The notes below the pieces were generated by a model. It had not been told where the DNA came from. It saw only the letters and a program-made list of their open reading frames with translations, and did no database searches. A stretch of 64,000 bases of DNA from Avena insularis (taxonomy: Eukaryota > Streptophyta > Magnoliopsida > Poales > Poaceae), in the NCBI GenBank assembly GCA_023614405.1, contig CM042684.1, forward strand, positions 534,052,682 to 534,116,681, read 5' to 3'. Positions within the stretch are counted from its first letter, which is position 1. Each line of letters starts with the position of its first letter. Shown here piece after piece: positions 11,103-22,744 of the stretch. The translations under genes were made by a program, and so were the position numbers.

Positions 11103-11153
11103 CGATTCCACCATTTCAAGGAGGGGAACTGCTCATGCGGCGATTACTGGTGA

Positions 11154-11564
11154 AAATACGGTTCCGTGCAAGTGAATCCTATTATCTAATCGAGTATGGT
11201 GTGTCATTGAACTCTCGTTCTTGTTAGTGTTGCTGCTGTCCTATATGAATATATATGTTGACAGCCAGCCATGCTTTTAGCGCATAAGCAATACGAGGAT
11301 ATATGCTGGTACTAGAGACCCCCCTCTCCCCCTCCTTATAAGTACAGTATATCTTTTGTAGTCGTTTCTAATCGCTATCTCTTCGTATGCACTCAGAAAA
11401 TTACCACCACTTCATGCACAATTTAATCCCTATATTACTTCTTGGAATGGATCGTGTGCTTGGTATGGGGTACTTGCATTGTCGGTGGGTGAGAGATGAT
11501 GACTGCTTGTAGGAGGTTGTTTTATCTTTGTTTCTTTCAGATTAATAAGTAAAACCAAAACAAG
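11154..11564. other. PPR 3' flank / spacer
   Basis: Probable former 3' UTR and downstream sequence of the PPR gene. No gene or element recognised. Confidence 0.4.
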
Positions 11565-11691
11565 TACTCCCTCCGGTCCATATTAATATTGTCAACTTTG
11601 TCTAGATTTGGATGAATCTAGTCTAAATCATTAACTAGGTATATCCGAATCTAGATAAAGTTGAGAACAATAATATGGATCGGAGGGAGTA
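11565..11691. mobile_element. Stowaway MITE
   Basis: Ends CTCCCTCCGGTCCATATTAA and a matching inverted copy (ATATGGATCGGAGGGAG), flanked by TA. The inner arms ATCTAGTC/GATCTAG-type are palindromic. Non-coding. Confidence 0.9.
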
Positions 11692-11716
11692 TTATATATA
11701 TCAATGTTTTCTTGTG

Positions 11717-11844
11717 TACTCCCTCCGTTAATAAATAACTCACTTGAGTTTGTCTAGATTCGAACGTATTTAGACGCATTTTAGTGTATAGATACATTTA
11801 AATCTAGACAAAACCAAGTCAATTATTTTTGGATGGAGAGAGTA
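11717..11844. mobile_element. Stowaway MITE, second copy 25 bases further on
   Basis: Ends CTCCCTCCGTTAATAAATAA and TTATTTTTGGATGGAGAGAG, flanked by TA. It resembles the copy at 6261-6388 in its inner part (TTTGTCTAGATTCGAA), so the two belong to one subfamily. Confidence 0.88.
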
Positions 11845-13936
11845 CTATATTTCCGATCAGTGCATGCTGTTGAACTACATCATTTTCGTTGCATCCACTC
11901 GTAGTGCTTTATCTCCCATCGTGACGAGAGGTTCTTTAATCTCATATCTTTTCGATGAACTAGCATGATGGCCCTCGCAAATGCGAGGGCTAGTATATAA
12001 AAAATGTAAAATATTTATTCCCTATCTAATATATATTTGTTTCCTCTCATTTACCACTTTTATTGTAGAATATACACATATTTTAAACATAGATATAAGT
12101 ATTTCTAATAAATAAAAGAAAGCAATGAAACATTTTATGAGAAATATAATAGAACTATTTTTTTGAACAACCTATTTTCTTAACCAATGTGTGGGAAACA
12201 ACTTTACTTGTTCATCTCTTTTCTAGAAAATTAAGAAATAATTCACAATTCAAAAGATAACTATCTATTTATTTATTAGTGTTTTTTCTTTATATGATAG
12301 ATCACATGTCCTTTGATGTTGACCATCTCTACCTTGTGTAAGAGGAAATTGCACCCTTGTTCCATAACAATTGCGCAACTTTATTTGGATCGTAATGAAG
12401 GTATTGGAAGTTTAAAATTTATCAGATGAATTTGTATGCACCATTACATATATAAATGTATATGAAATATCACCGATTACCATTATATCCACTGAATCAA
12501 TAATATACCATGTACCCTTGTCTGCACAAAAAAGGGTACAAGAACATATTCTCTTATGTATATGGATTTGCTCTTTATTTGTTTTATCGCTATTTTAATG
12601 AACATATGTACATCAACTTTGTTTCCATCTATATGAATGGCAGAGAATTTTGGTTGGCACCTATGAGGAAAATTTTGCTACAACTCTATGCATATATTGA
12701 TGTTCTATTTTTAAAAAAAATCAAAATTGTAATATATTGGAAACTGCTGCTCGAGAAACCCAGGCAATTATTCATTTACATTAGCCTTTCCTGCATTTTT
12801 GCTCTGTCCCTCGTAAAACATCTCATACATGTTCATTTTGTAACCACATGAGATCCTGTTGATTATATTATATTCTAATAATCTATAATATCTATAGCAT
12901 ATTCAATCTACACTGTTTCTTTCACCGTTAGTGGCCATTTAAGTGGTTGAATGGATGTGTAGACTTAATAAAAGTTCAAGTCCTATGATAGTTTTAAACT
13001 TTCAACATTTTTCTGTTATAAGACTAAAATATATGGCTATGAGGTTGCACCATTTCGATCTCCATCGGGTTCTTTCACCTATTGTAGAAAAATGACCGAA
13101 TGCACAAAGTATTTGATATGTGCTTATGGTTAATCATAAGTAATACATGTGTCTTTGGATTATTTTCTATGCGCTACGCATTGATATAGAAATAAATAAA
13201 TTGACACTACTTTAGCTGAATCCACAACATCTATTGGGCATTGTGGGTTTACCTGCTATGTCCTAGCATGGTTGCTATTTGAATTTATTTCTTCACGCAA
13301 ACATAATCTATACCGATGACCACGTCAGTATCGAACACATGTTGATTTTGGCTCGGTTATACTTTTGCTAAGGTATGCAGTCGAGATCAACCGCAAGAAC
13401 TTATCCTGGACACACGTACTAAGCTATCTGGTATTATGAGCTGACTGATCTAGCCAATGCAACTCGACTGTACGAAATCTAGCTACATAGCTAGCAAGAT
13501 GGAATTGGTCGATAAGTTTGGTGGCAGCAATATAATCTCCGCCTTTTACAATTGGGGTATTTTGTTTATATAGTTTGGATATGGATCTAGACACATACTT
13601 CAGGGCCTAGATTCAAGTTTACGGATTTATTTTTGGATTCTATTTTAGTCTGGATTATGTTCGAGTTATTCTTATAAACAAAATCACGTGTATGTCAGAT
13701 TATTAAGCTGATAGAAAAGTACCACCGCATTGCAACACATAGAACCTGGGAGCAGTTAAAAAAAATCTGATCCTATCGATCCCGAATGATAGGCATGCAA
13801 CAATGGCCAATAATGCTCTAACATAGATTCAAGTAGGCTTCGACTCTGCTGCAACTTTTTATTAAACGGGAATTTTGTATAGATGCGTAACCTGACCTAA
13901 GTTTTCCCAAAAAAGAATTGGATTATACCTGACTTA

Positions 13937-16555
13937 GGCCTCGTTCGTTTAAACCCACAAAGGCATGAAATGGCCTGGATTGCAGCCCGATCCAGCTCGG
14001 CCAGATTTTTTTTCCAACCAATGAAAATCAGGTCTTCGTTTACACCACGTCTAGAAAATTAGCCCAACTAAACCAGCCCGTCTCCCACTAACATGCTCTG
14101 GAAAAAAATACAGACCAGCTGACCTGTGGAAGAAATCCAAGACGAAGCGGACGCAAAGATGAGGAAAAAGATGAGGGCGGCTTCGCTGTGACACGACGAC
14201 GGCGTCGACGATGGGCACGCGGAGCCATCTCTTCCACCGCCGGCTCTCCCCTCCATCGGCAACTTTCTCTCCGGTACGTCCCCCTCCTGCTCCTCATCCT
14301 TCTCATCTCGTAGCTAGGATTTGGTAGTGTTCTTGGTCTGAGTCAAATCTTGGGGAAAGATGGTGGGATGAACTACTGATCCATCCGCCCATCACCGGAA
14401 GAGGAAGAGGAAGGCGTCGACGACGCCAAGGTGAGTGCCGCAGCCAAGGCACGGTTGTCGCCGCTGTGCGCCTCCGCGGCGGTTACTCCTCCGCCTGCGG
14501 GGAGGAATTCAGGAATTAGCTGCGCTGCGCTGCCTCCACCTCGGAGATCGCTAGCTGGACGAGTCCCCTACCGTCATCTATTGCAGCCTTGAAGCAGTGG
14601 TACGTACAATCTGAAGATGGACGAATTTCTAGTCTGCCATATGGCCCGTGTACCGAGGATAATGATCTCCATGAAGGAGGGCTACTTGAGATGCTAAATG
14701 CAGTCTAAATGAGAGTTTGTTGTGATATGTGCCATCCTGGACATAAATATTTCCAACATGCTGTGGCAAATTTTCATAACCACAAATCCATCGCCGTGTC
14801 ATAGTGTATGACAATATGGGTACTAGAATCACATGTTTGTCTCATTTTCTAAATCACCAGACATTTTTATTTTTAAGCTAGGTACTGTCGGAAGGAGGAG
14901 GACGGGCAGGTAGGAGGAGTACAGGGAGGTAGATCAAATCTTGCTCGCACTAGTCTGCATCTTGTCAATCAGGGGCGGAGGACCATGTGGTTGTACAACT
15001 TGCTAGCTTCGAGTACTTGTTGCTAAACTTGCCGTACTATGCTTGGAATTTGTAAATAGCATAGCTATGCGGGAGGGGCCTGCTTGCATAGTACTACTAC
15101 ATATACTGCACATAGCTCTAAATTTAGAACATGTTTAATCCGTTGATACTTACAAACTGAATCCTGTTGTACTTCTGTTCATCAAGAGTTGAATGTGGAA
15201 ATAAATATGTACTGATGTTCATCAAGAGTTGAATGTTTTTCTCCTTCCAGTTCTGCTCATTATCAGTTACCTGGTAATCTGGTATTTTATTTGTCATAGA
15301 ACATTGCTAAAATAAGATGCCACTTTCTGAATTTTATGCTCAGATCATATCTGGCCCTGTGAGCCGGAGAAGACGAGCCCCTGCCATCCTCGCATCCAGT
15401 ACCAAATCTGTATTCGGAAGGTATTTATTTTTTCTTCTACATCCATTCACTCATCATCTTCTCTGTTCTGTGCTCAGATCATTTGCTTGCATATGTCGCC
15501 TTTTCTGTGTATCCTTCTTCATCCTGTCTGTATTGAACTATTTTTGACTCCAAAGATCAGGTTCAAAATAATATTGATTAGCTTAGCTTGTACTAAAAAA
15601 ATAAGTGAGGGTGCATGTATGTACATGTCACAGAGTGGTGTGTGCTTGGTTATGGTGTGTGCTTGGTTATGGTATGATTAAGTATGCAGATAGATATTTG
15701 GTGTGTACTTGGCTATACTGATCTTATAGCTAGCCATGCATCATGCATGTTTCGTCAAAATTCTGCATCCATTCACTCATTACACTACTATGTTGTTTAT
15801 GGGTATGTCTGCTCTCTGGTGACATATTGTTACTGTCATTAGAAACAGATCTAGTGTTAAAGTCCTAGACATCAATCTTCTATGTAATATATCATATATG
15901 TTTTCTTATATTAGTAGTTGTATAACCTGCTAAAATTTGTGCAAGATAGGTATGAGACCCTTTCTGTAAAATAAATCAAAATTATAACACAAGGTACCAT
16001 CCTGAAGTTGTTTTTGAGCTTTAGTGCTTTGCTAATGCAGGTGATTGATGAAGGTGGTGGAATACGTCGGCGGGGACGGGCAACGGAGCTGGGCCGACCT
16101 CCGCCTCCCCCGAAGACGATGTCGGGTACGACGGCAGGGACGGGAAGATGATGACGTGAGGGGCAGCGGAGCTGGGCCGACGTCCGCCTCCCCCGAAGAC
16201 GACGGCGGGGACGGGCAGCGGATGGTGATTCATGCCAGCGGGCGCTGGTGATTCGCGGGCAGACTCCGGCGATCGCAGCGGGGATTCGGGCCGGAGGTTG
16301 TGGTAGATATTTGAGCCAGAAATATTTGAAACTAAGATATTATAGTGAAACAATTGCCAAATCTTGTATGTACTGTAGCTAGTTTTGCTTAATCACTGTA
16401 TCCACGAGGCATAAACGAACACATCTTCATCATGCTGTGATCAATCCATGCTTGAAAGTATCCAGGTTTGGATTGGGTGGAGCATTGGGATTCACCAAAT
16501 CCAGGTCTGGATTAATTACACGTCTGGATCAATTCCCATGGAAACGAACGAGGCC
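13937..16555. mobile_element. PIF/Harbinger-type DNA transposon, non-autonomous, 2.6 kb
   Basis: The ends GGCCTCGTTCGTTT and AAACGAACGAGGCC are perfect inverted repeats, flanked by TTA at 13934-13936 and 16556-16558. Subterminal sequences rich in TCCAGG/GGATT words occur on both sides. A TTA target and GGCC-TTCG ends fit PIF/Harbinger. No transposase is visible; the GC-rich parts (14150-14560, 16045-16290) may be captured gene pieces. It sits inside the Helitron, so it is younger than it. Confidence 0.85.
16055..16230. repeat. GC-rich direct repeat within the Harbinger-type element
   Basis: A block with GGAGCTGGGCCGAC, CTCCGCCTCCCCCGAAGACGA and GACGGGCAGCGGA-like words occurs twice, at about 16073-16125 and 16165-16217, a period near 80-90 bases. 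It gives rise to repetitive chance ORFs. Confidence 0.7.
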
Positions 16556-17035
16556 TTAAGAATCGAACGGGCATCTGCCTCGATGTGCTGTTTTTTCTGT
16601 CGCCCGCGCACGTTGCCACCTACGCCTTGCAGCTCTGCTCATGGAAACTCCCATCCGATTAGCTTGAACGATCAGTCTCATAGTCAATATTGCTAACTCA
16701 CTGGCGCAAGGCCATGGCGGATTATGTGCGGTATGTTTGTTGAAGGAAACATAGAATCTAGGCATTGGGACTGATTTTTTTTTTTTGAGGGAAGGCATCG
16801 GAACTGTATGTTTCACGTGTATTTTTTTTTTTGAGAGACGTGTTGGTGGAGTTGAGTTTCCTTGATATTCTTGTACATGACCATGTCTATGTAACATGAC
16901 AATAGTTTCCGTAAGTTTTAATCTTTTAGATCTTGACCATGATAATTAAGATCAACGGTGCATATAATTTTAGTAGATGTGGATCAACCTCGTGCTTCGA
17001 AAAACCCTCTTATATTGCTTTTAGTATATAATAGA

Positions 17036-18660
17036 TAATAGATAGATAAGTATGTCAGCGACCCATCCCCACTCACTAGTGACTCCATCGACAAGCAAGA
17101 TGAAACTGAAGACGTGAGGCAACCAGGCAGGCCGTCACGTGCTCACCGTTTACCAGCTCGGCTTGCAGGCCATGAATGGGCCAAATAACTGTGCCTTGTA
17201 ACTTGTCTGTGGTATAGATAAATAGGACTCGTTGTCTTGCGAGAGGGGTTGGCGCCCAAGAAGGAACCGGACGAACGGCAGTGCCGTCTATGTATGAACT
17301 AAGCTTGGAGGGAGGTTGGGAGGAACGAGTTAGATCGATCTCAATTAATTCCACTAAATTCGTGATTGATACTTGTAAGATTGGGGAGAATCTTACAAAG
17401 TAAGTCAACCAAAACAAGTCTGGTACATCCATGCTCTTTTGTATACATATTTTAGACCAGTGCATCCCTTTTGACTACATCTTTTTTATGTTGCATCCAC
17501 TCCTGCATAGTGCTTTATCTCCATCATGCCAAGAGGTATAAAGCTAGTTTTCAGCAGCAAATTGAAATGAGGTCCTGAAAGCGAGGTAGTGAAGTACTTG
17601 TCGTGTGAGGGGCTGGTGGTCAAATTGTTGTTTCTTTGCTTTACAGACAGTTTTAGTGCAATGTTTTACGGCACGGTGAGAAGTTGGAGCTGATGAAGTA
17701 TGACGATTCTTTTTAAGTATGGCAATTATGGTTGGAGGAGAATCCAGATATATAGAAGTCCAGTGATCTCTATCTTTCAAATATCCCTTTCCTAGCAGTA
17801 CCAGCCCTGAGCTGTTGCTTATGTGGTAACCTTCTTGAGTTCTTGAGGCCTTTATTTGTGAATAGTCCATGTATCTGCTTGCGTTAAGTGGCTTTCTGAA
17901 TGGTAAGTTTGCTTGAGGATTAGGTCACATTTATGTATCAGCTTCGCGTGGTATTGCTGAAAGAATCAGAGAACCAATGAAGGCATGAAAGCATAGGGCT
18001 CGCAAAGCATGTTGGTGTTGATGTTTTCTGTTTGAAGTCACATGGCAGAATATGCACAAATCCTTCTTGGTATGTGCCCTGTCTGTGCTTAGTATGGGGT
18101 TGGTGTATTTTTTTGGTAGACGGTCGATGATTACTAACATGATTTAAAGAGGTTCTTTTATCTCTCTCTTTATATTTATATAAATCAGTCAACCAAAACA
18201 GGCCTTGTACATCCATTTTCCTTTGCACTGTATTTCAGACTAGGATATGGCTGTTGGACTGTATCATTATTTTTTGCTACATCTGGGATCAGTATATGCT
18301 GAAGAACTCCTAGTTTCTGGTACATGTAAAAATGAGTTTATGCCCCTGAGGCAGTGAAGTATCCGTCTTGTCGGGTGCTTCGTATTTGGTGGCCGGACTG
18401 TTCTTGGCAGAAAGTTTTTATAGCCGGTTTACAGCACAATGCAAAGTTGGAGTTGATCAAGTAAAACGATTCCTTTTGGTTGTGGCAATTGTAGTTGCAG
18501 GAGAACCCAGATAGAAATCAGCCTGCAAGTCTGATGGTCTTCTCTTTTTCATCATCTTCTTTTTCCCCAATACTAGTCTTAAAACTATTGCTCATGTGGC
18601 AATATTCTCTGGAGAGAGCAGATCAAGCATAAATGCTTTCTGTATGAGGTCACAGGTGCA
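17036..18660. other. Spacer built from diverged direct repeats
   Basis: Two related blocks follow each other, about 17395-17790 and 18180-18540. Shared islands include CCAAAACAAGTC.GGTACATCC / CCAAAACAGGCCTTGTACATCC, AGTTGGAGCTGATGAAGTA / AGTTGGAGTTGATCAAGTA and GGAGAACCCAGATA-like words. A further partial copy (TGCATCCACTC..TAGTGCTTTATCTCC) lies at 11890-11918. No coding gene is supported. Confidence 0.6.
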
Positions 18661-18664
18661 GGCA

Positions 18665-18888
18665 TTGCTCGCCAGAATGTGCCTTCCGAGCTTCAGATGA
18701 CATACAGACTCAAGCGGGGATTGCTCGCCAGAATGTGCCTTCCGAGCTTCAGATGACATACAGACTCAAGCGGGGATTGCTCGCCAGAATGTGCCTTCCG
18801 AGCTTCAGATGACATACAGACTCAAGCGGGCATTGCTCGCCAGAATGTGCCTTCCGAGATTCAGTTGACATACTCAAGCTCAACGGTC
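18665..18888 (+). repeat. 56-base tandem repeat, four copies
   Basis: TTGCTCGCCAGAATGTGCCT starts at 18665, 18721, 18777 and 18833, exactly 56 bases apart. The first three units are nearly identical; the fourth is diverged and incomplete. It lies about 0.8 kb beyond the stop codon of the DUF2062-like gene. Confidence 0.95.
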
Positions 18889-18959
18889 CATATACTTCAT
18901 AAAGAACACATGCAGACTGGAGCTCAAGCGACACCTCTCTGTACACGTTGCTGTGTTGC

Positions 18960-19302
18960 ACACTGTATCAGAGGTGTCTTAGTACTATACCTGTTGTTGT
19001 TACCTGTACATAATGCTGTAGAATGTATATATCGTAGGAGTATTAGAGGTATCTTAACACAACACCTGTTGGTACCTGTACATAATGGCCTAGAGTTCCA
19101 CGAGAATATACAAGCTATCCCTAACGGGAATAAAGCATCACAATACAGCTAACACCATACAATCAGCAGACAACTGAGACCCGCGACTTACATAACATGA
19201 GACAATGAGTCAGCAGAAGCCTCATGGGTAACAAATGTGGGTGCGAATGACTGATGATGTGCTCATGGGTAACAGATGTGGGTGCAAATGACTGATGATG
19301 TC
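18960..19302. repeat. Two further short tandem duplications
   Basis: A segment with AGAGGTGTCTTAG...ACCTGTACATAATG (about 18970-19020) is repeated in diverged form at 19045-19090. A 41-base unit starting CTCATGGGTAACAAATGTGG (19221) is repeated at 19262 with two changes. Together with the 56-base array they make a tandem-repeat cluster of about 640 bases. Confidence 0.75.
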
Positions 19303-19675
19303 CAGAACACGGCACTGTAAGATCAGTCGCCATGGACGAGTAATGGTCCAAGTCCGTTTTCAGATTCAGAATCAGACTCGTTTGGGCAAAGCAAAACCTA
19401 GAGAATAAAAATAAAAACAGGTCTCAAACATATAAACATGCCATAGTTGCCAAAAGAATTGAATATTATCAGGTCTGAAATAATAGAGTAGTAGCACACA
19501 TGTTTGAAAGTTTTTTTTTGCTGCAACTAAGCATACTGAGAAATACACCACCTCAACTCAATATGTGACACAGCTAGCATTTAGGAGTTAGGACGGCCTA
19601 AAGAATCGATATAAAGAATCAAGATACATGGCTTTCAGAAGCATTAGCAGGTTGCTCTAGGGAAAACAGCTAACA

Positions 19676-21804
19676 CTATACCACTTTCATTGGCGTCCTA
19701 GGGCTCGAGGGAATGCCGCCAAACCTGCCAACCAGGTACTTGAAGCAAGGGATGGATACGGTGTACAGGACCGCCATCACAACCGGTGCAGCAACCAGCC
19801 AACCGAGAATCTGCATTCGACAATTGTAACAGTCATGGCGGTGCTCCTGAGAGGAAGACAACACAGTGTTCTTTTCCTATGAAAAGTGATAAACTGCTGG
19901 CTCAAGCTTTTTACTAACCGCGTGACCGATGCTAAATAGTACATCCTTTGAGGCGTGGCCGGTGATGACCATCTTGAACGCATCAGATGTCAAGGGGAAG
20001 GGCGGGGAGCCTGTGAGCGCTTCTCCCAAACGTAAGAAAGGAATGATCAAGCTGAGAAAAACGTTATCAGGAAATGGCGCTGCCAAATGTACAGAAACCA
20101 GATAGGAAGGATGTAGTAAGTGTAAATTCACCGGTAGCTGTAACTTAATTAAAACATGATTGAGCATAGCCCACATTAATGCGTTAGGTACAAGGCCATA
20201 TATCTGGTGAAAATGCGCTGAATCCGTGAAAAGTTGGGAGTCACAGTTTCCTTCAGATAATGAAGAATAGCAGAGGGAAGCACAAGTTCTATGCCATGCA
20301 ATTTATCAAATATCAAACTTATTGCAATTCCAAGATGCCAAAAATAAAGAGGAGTCCTTACTCCCATAACTCTTTTTGCTTGCAATATTTGACCCATATT
20401 CACCTAATATGTTCGTCTTAACTATATTTAATCATTTAGATTGAAACAAGTGTAACCCAAACTAAGGAAATCCATTACTCCACTGAGGAACTTCGTATGA
20501 CATTAAACAGGTAATGAAAAGGATATCAGTTGCTCAAGACCATTTACCCGACAACTAACCACAGCGCATGCATTAACATTGGTCACATTTTTGTCAAACA
20601 GCATAGTGATTAGTGAACAAAGCAGATTAGGGGCATATCGGCACATTAACATATAAAAAGCCCGAGACCAGCAAATTTAAAGGAAGTAATTAAGCAAATG
20701 AACCGGCCCTGTTATGAGCAGAGCTTGAGCCATGTGGACATACATACTTATTTTCATAATTAAGCTAAATGGTTCTACAGAACGGGAAAGACATATTGGA
20801 CTTAAGTGGTTAAGCGTATGAAAATGGTACACCTATTAAAAGTCTGAAATCCGGAATATGAGTGGTATTTAAGTGAAACAGCGCAGTTTCAGTCTGTATC
20901 TTCTCGTGCTACAGCGTACAGAACCGACTATTACCACAAATAAAGCATGGCATATGTCTAGGTGAATACTACCTCCGTTCCACAATATAAGCCCTTTTAG
21001 AAAGCTGTTTTTAGCTTGCTAAAAAGGCTTATATTGTGGAACAGAGGTAGTATCTTACAGGAGAATGGAGACGACGGAATTCGATCTGATGTAATTTAAT
21101 GTGGAGTGTGTGTTCACCTTAGCTCGAGAGGAGTGGCAGCTAAATTCAGAACCATGACAGTAACAGCATTGCAGCGAGCCCCCAATATCGCTACAGCGAA
21201 TCCACCGATGATGACGGTGGTCCCTAGAATCAGGAAAGGACCAGGTTAAATCATGTATTCATGTCGCGAAGTAAAAGGCGCACGATTACTGCACAAGTGC
21301 GAAGATGCATGGTTCAGTCATCAGTTTACAAATTACAGTGGCCAAAACACTACTAGACAATTTCTGATAGAAACCCATTCATTCATTAGGTGGCATGTAA
21401 AGAAATGGACGGCTGGCTCATAGCATGCTGCTGTACTGTGCAATCCTGCACGTTTTTCCTCAGCTACGACATGTTGTCTCAGTGGGTTAACTGAAAACAC
21501 TTTCAGCTTGATGGAAAAAAAAAAAAGAGAGAGGGGAAACCAACGCCACACCGTACCGCAGATGGGGAAGATCCCGATGGTGAGGCCGAGCGCGGCGGAG
21601 AAGGCCAGCTGCTTCGGCTCCGCGCCCCTGCAACGGCGCCGCAACAGACGTGAGCAGGTAAGACCAACCGATCCTGGGTGTAAACTGGACGAACACATGA
21701 CAGGGGCGTGATCAGAACCGGGGGGCTGACCAACCTTACCTCTGGATCACCTGCATCATGGGGTCGACGACCTTCGCGTTGAGCCACGCGAGGACGACCG
21801 CCAT
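19676..21804 (-). CDS. DUF2062-like small membrane protein, five exons
   Basis: On the minus strand exons 21804-21740, 21627-21557, 21223-21118, 20051-19919 and 19810-19676 join in frame to 169 aa plus TAG, all with GT-AG introns. After MAVVLAWLNAKVVDP comes PKQLAFSAALGLTIGIFPICG, a glycine-rich membrane helix with the signature of DUF2062 (a helix with G.F.G..P..G). A second hydrophobic helix (VIIGGFAVAILGARCNAVTV), the motif LNLAATPLEL, and a C-terminal helix (about residues 127-150) follow. DUF2062 proteins are small integral membrane proteins of unknown role, common in bacteria and found in plants. The start is the first ATG after a GC-rich leader. A Stowaway MITE sits in intron 3. The family assignment is from motif memory; the gene model itself is well supported by phases. 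Confidence 0.82.
20052..21117 (-). other. Third intron of the DUF2062-like gene
   Basis: The 1.07-kb intron is AT-rich and non-coding apart from the MITE at 20967-21052. Donor GTGAAC (21117-21112) and acceptor TTTTTCTCAG (ending 20052) are clear. Confidence 0.8.
20967..21052. mobile_element. Stowaway-type MITE in an intron
   Basis: A near-perfect palindrome of about 82 bases: CTACCTCCGTTCCACAATAT at the left and its inverted copy ATATTGTGGAACAGAGGTAG at the right, with TA on both sides. It would form a long hairpin in the pre-mRNA of the DUF2062-like gene. Confidence 0.9.
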
Positions 21805-22319
21805 TTTTCCCCCTTCCCCCTTTCGCGTACCGGCAGGGGGCGGATCCGGATGGTATCCGTGGATAGAAGGACCAGGAGGGGGAGACGAGGACGATGGCCT
21901 ACGGGCCGGGCCGGGCCGGGGCAGTGCGTGCGACGGGGTCGCAGTCGGCGCCGCCGGGATCGGACAGCGGAGGGGATCGTCGCGTCGCCGGCCGGGAGGA
22001 AGAAGGGAGGGCGCGGGGGGCGGAAATGGGAAATGGTCGGCGCCACAGGCCCGGGGATATTCTCTTGGATATTTTGGCCCAGGGGTAGAGCGGTCATTTC
22101 AGCTGTACAAGGACTTTTACGCTCATTGATTAAGCAACCAATTCTGTTGACGTTGCTTTGGAGGTCTTTCAGGTGGCCACGTTGCACTTTATTGAAGCAG
22201 CAAGCTAGATAGATGGCCCCTTTTTCGTGTCACTGTCTCGTCTTGTAGAATTATACTAAAAAAGAAAATTTAACTAGTTCTGAGTTATGACTACTAAGAT
22301 ACTTTGTTTATACTAGCAG
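21805..22319 (-). promoter_or_regulatory. 5' UTR and promoter region of the DUF2062-like gene
   Basis: Upstream of the start codon 21805-22050 is strongly GC-rich, like a grass 5' UTR and proximal promoter. ORFs in this stretch run in several frames on both strands, as expected from base composition alone. No clear TATA box was identified. Confidence 0.45.
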
Positions 22320-22507
22320 TAGTTCTCCGTTTTAAGATATAAAATGTTTTAGTTTCGTAAAGCAAATATATCTAGACTTCTTTTACTATATAGGTTCACT
22401 CAGGTTTGAAATAAATCTACACACTAAAAAAGTTTAAATACATTTTTTTCATAAATCTAAAATATCTTATATTTTGTAATTATATTTTGTAACGGAGGGA
22501 GGGAGTA
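22320..22507. mobile_element. Stowaway-like MITE, about 190 bases
   Basis: Left end TTCTCCGTTTTAAGATATAA and right end TTTTGTAACGGAGGGAGGGAG are inverted copies with decay, next to TA. The inside has TCTAGAC and TTAAATACAT words of the family. It resembles the element at 45267-45434. Confidence 0.75.
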
Positions 22508-22744
22508 CACGCTAAGAATTGGACACCCGTTGTTTATACTACTTTGCTTTTGTGAACTGTTTTAGCAATCCTTTGGAACTCGATCCTTGGAAGGACCTGG
22601 AGCTTCTCAATCTTGATAGAATATCATCATATGTACTACATCCCTAGATGGAGCATAGGTGCTACTCCAGTCCTAGATGGTAAATTGAGCATACGTACTA
22701 CTTCTATATGGTAAATTATTTTGACATCGTAATTGCTCTTTGTT

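Larger units (their letters stand above)
7905..11153 (+). pseudogene. DYW-type pentatricopeptide repeat (PPR) protein pseudogene, interrupted
   Basis: PPR-like segments (EAVDLLD near 7935, SFYALVAACSNPKLLDELRK near 7985, MPDRDMASWHIMIDGYAANG near 8168) are followed by a linker and a DYW domain ([15 protein letters not shown] near 8775, LRIIKNLRI). The closing segment, [16 protein letters not shown] and stop, is displaced to 11103-11153. At least three frameshifts (near 8075, 8145, 8285) and an in-frame TAG at 8094 kill the frame, and a 2.1-kb insert splits the DYW domain after GELI at 8927. Such proteins act in mitochondria or plastids in C-to-U RNA editing. The short PPR tract and the linker rich in P and K resemble the At2g15690/DYW2-MEF8 group (from memory, moderate confidence). 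The 5' part with targeting peptide is missing. Confidence 0.85.
11960..17035 (-). mobile_element. Non-autonomous Helitron, minus strand, with both termini visible
   Basis: Read on the minus strand the element starts A|TCTATTATATACTAAAAG at 17035. It ends with the perfect hairpin GCCCTCGCATTTGCGAGGGC (11969-11988), then seven bases and CTAG|T at 11963-11960. TC at the 5' end, a hairpin about 11 bases before CTAG, and insertion between A and T are the Helitron hallmarks. There is no Rep/helicase gene. Without the Harbinger-type insert at 13937-16555 it is about 2.46 kb, mostly AT-rich. The 5' boundary is slightly ambiguous because GATA is repeated at 17033-17048. A second 5' end of this family is at 37508. 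Confidence 0.75.

Noticed and set aside
12510..12851. 113-codon ORF in AT-rich DNA
   Set aside because: Lies inside the Helitron, with AT-driven composition and no domain or splice partner.
21756..22212. Overlapping ORFs on both strands upstream of the DUF2062-like gene
   Set aside because: GC-rich 5' UTR/promoter composition gives chance ORFs; none has a domain.
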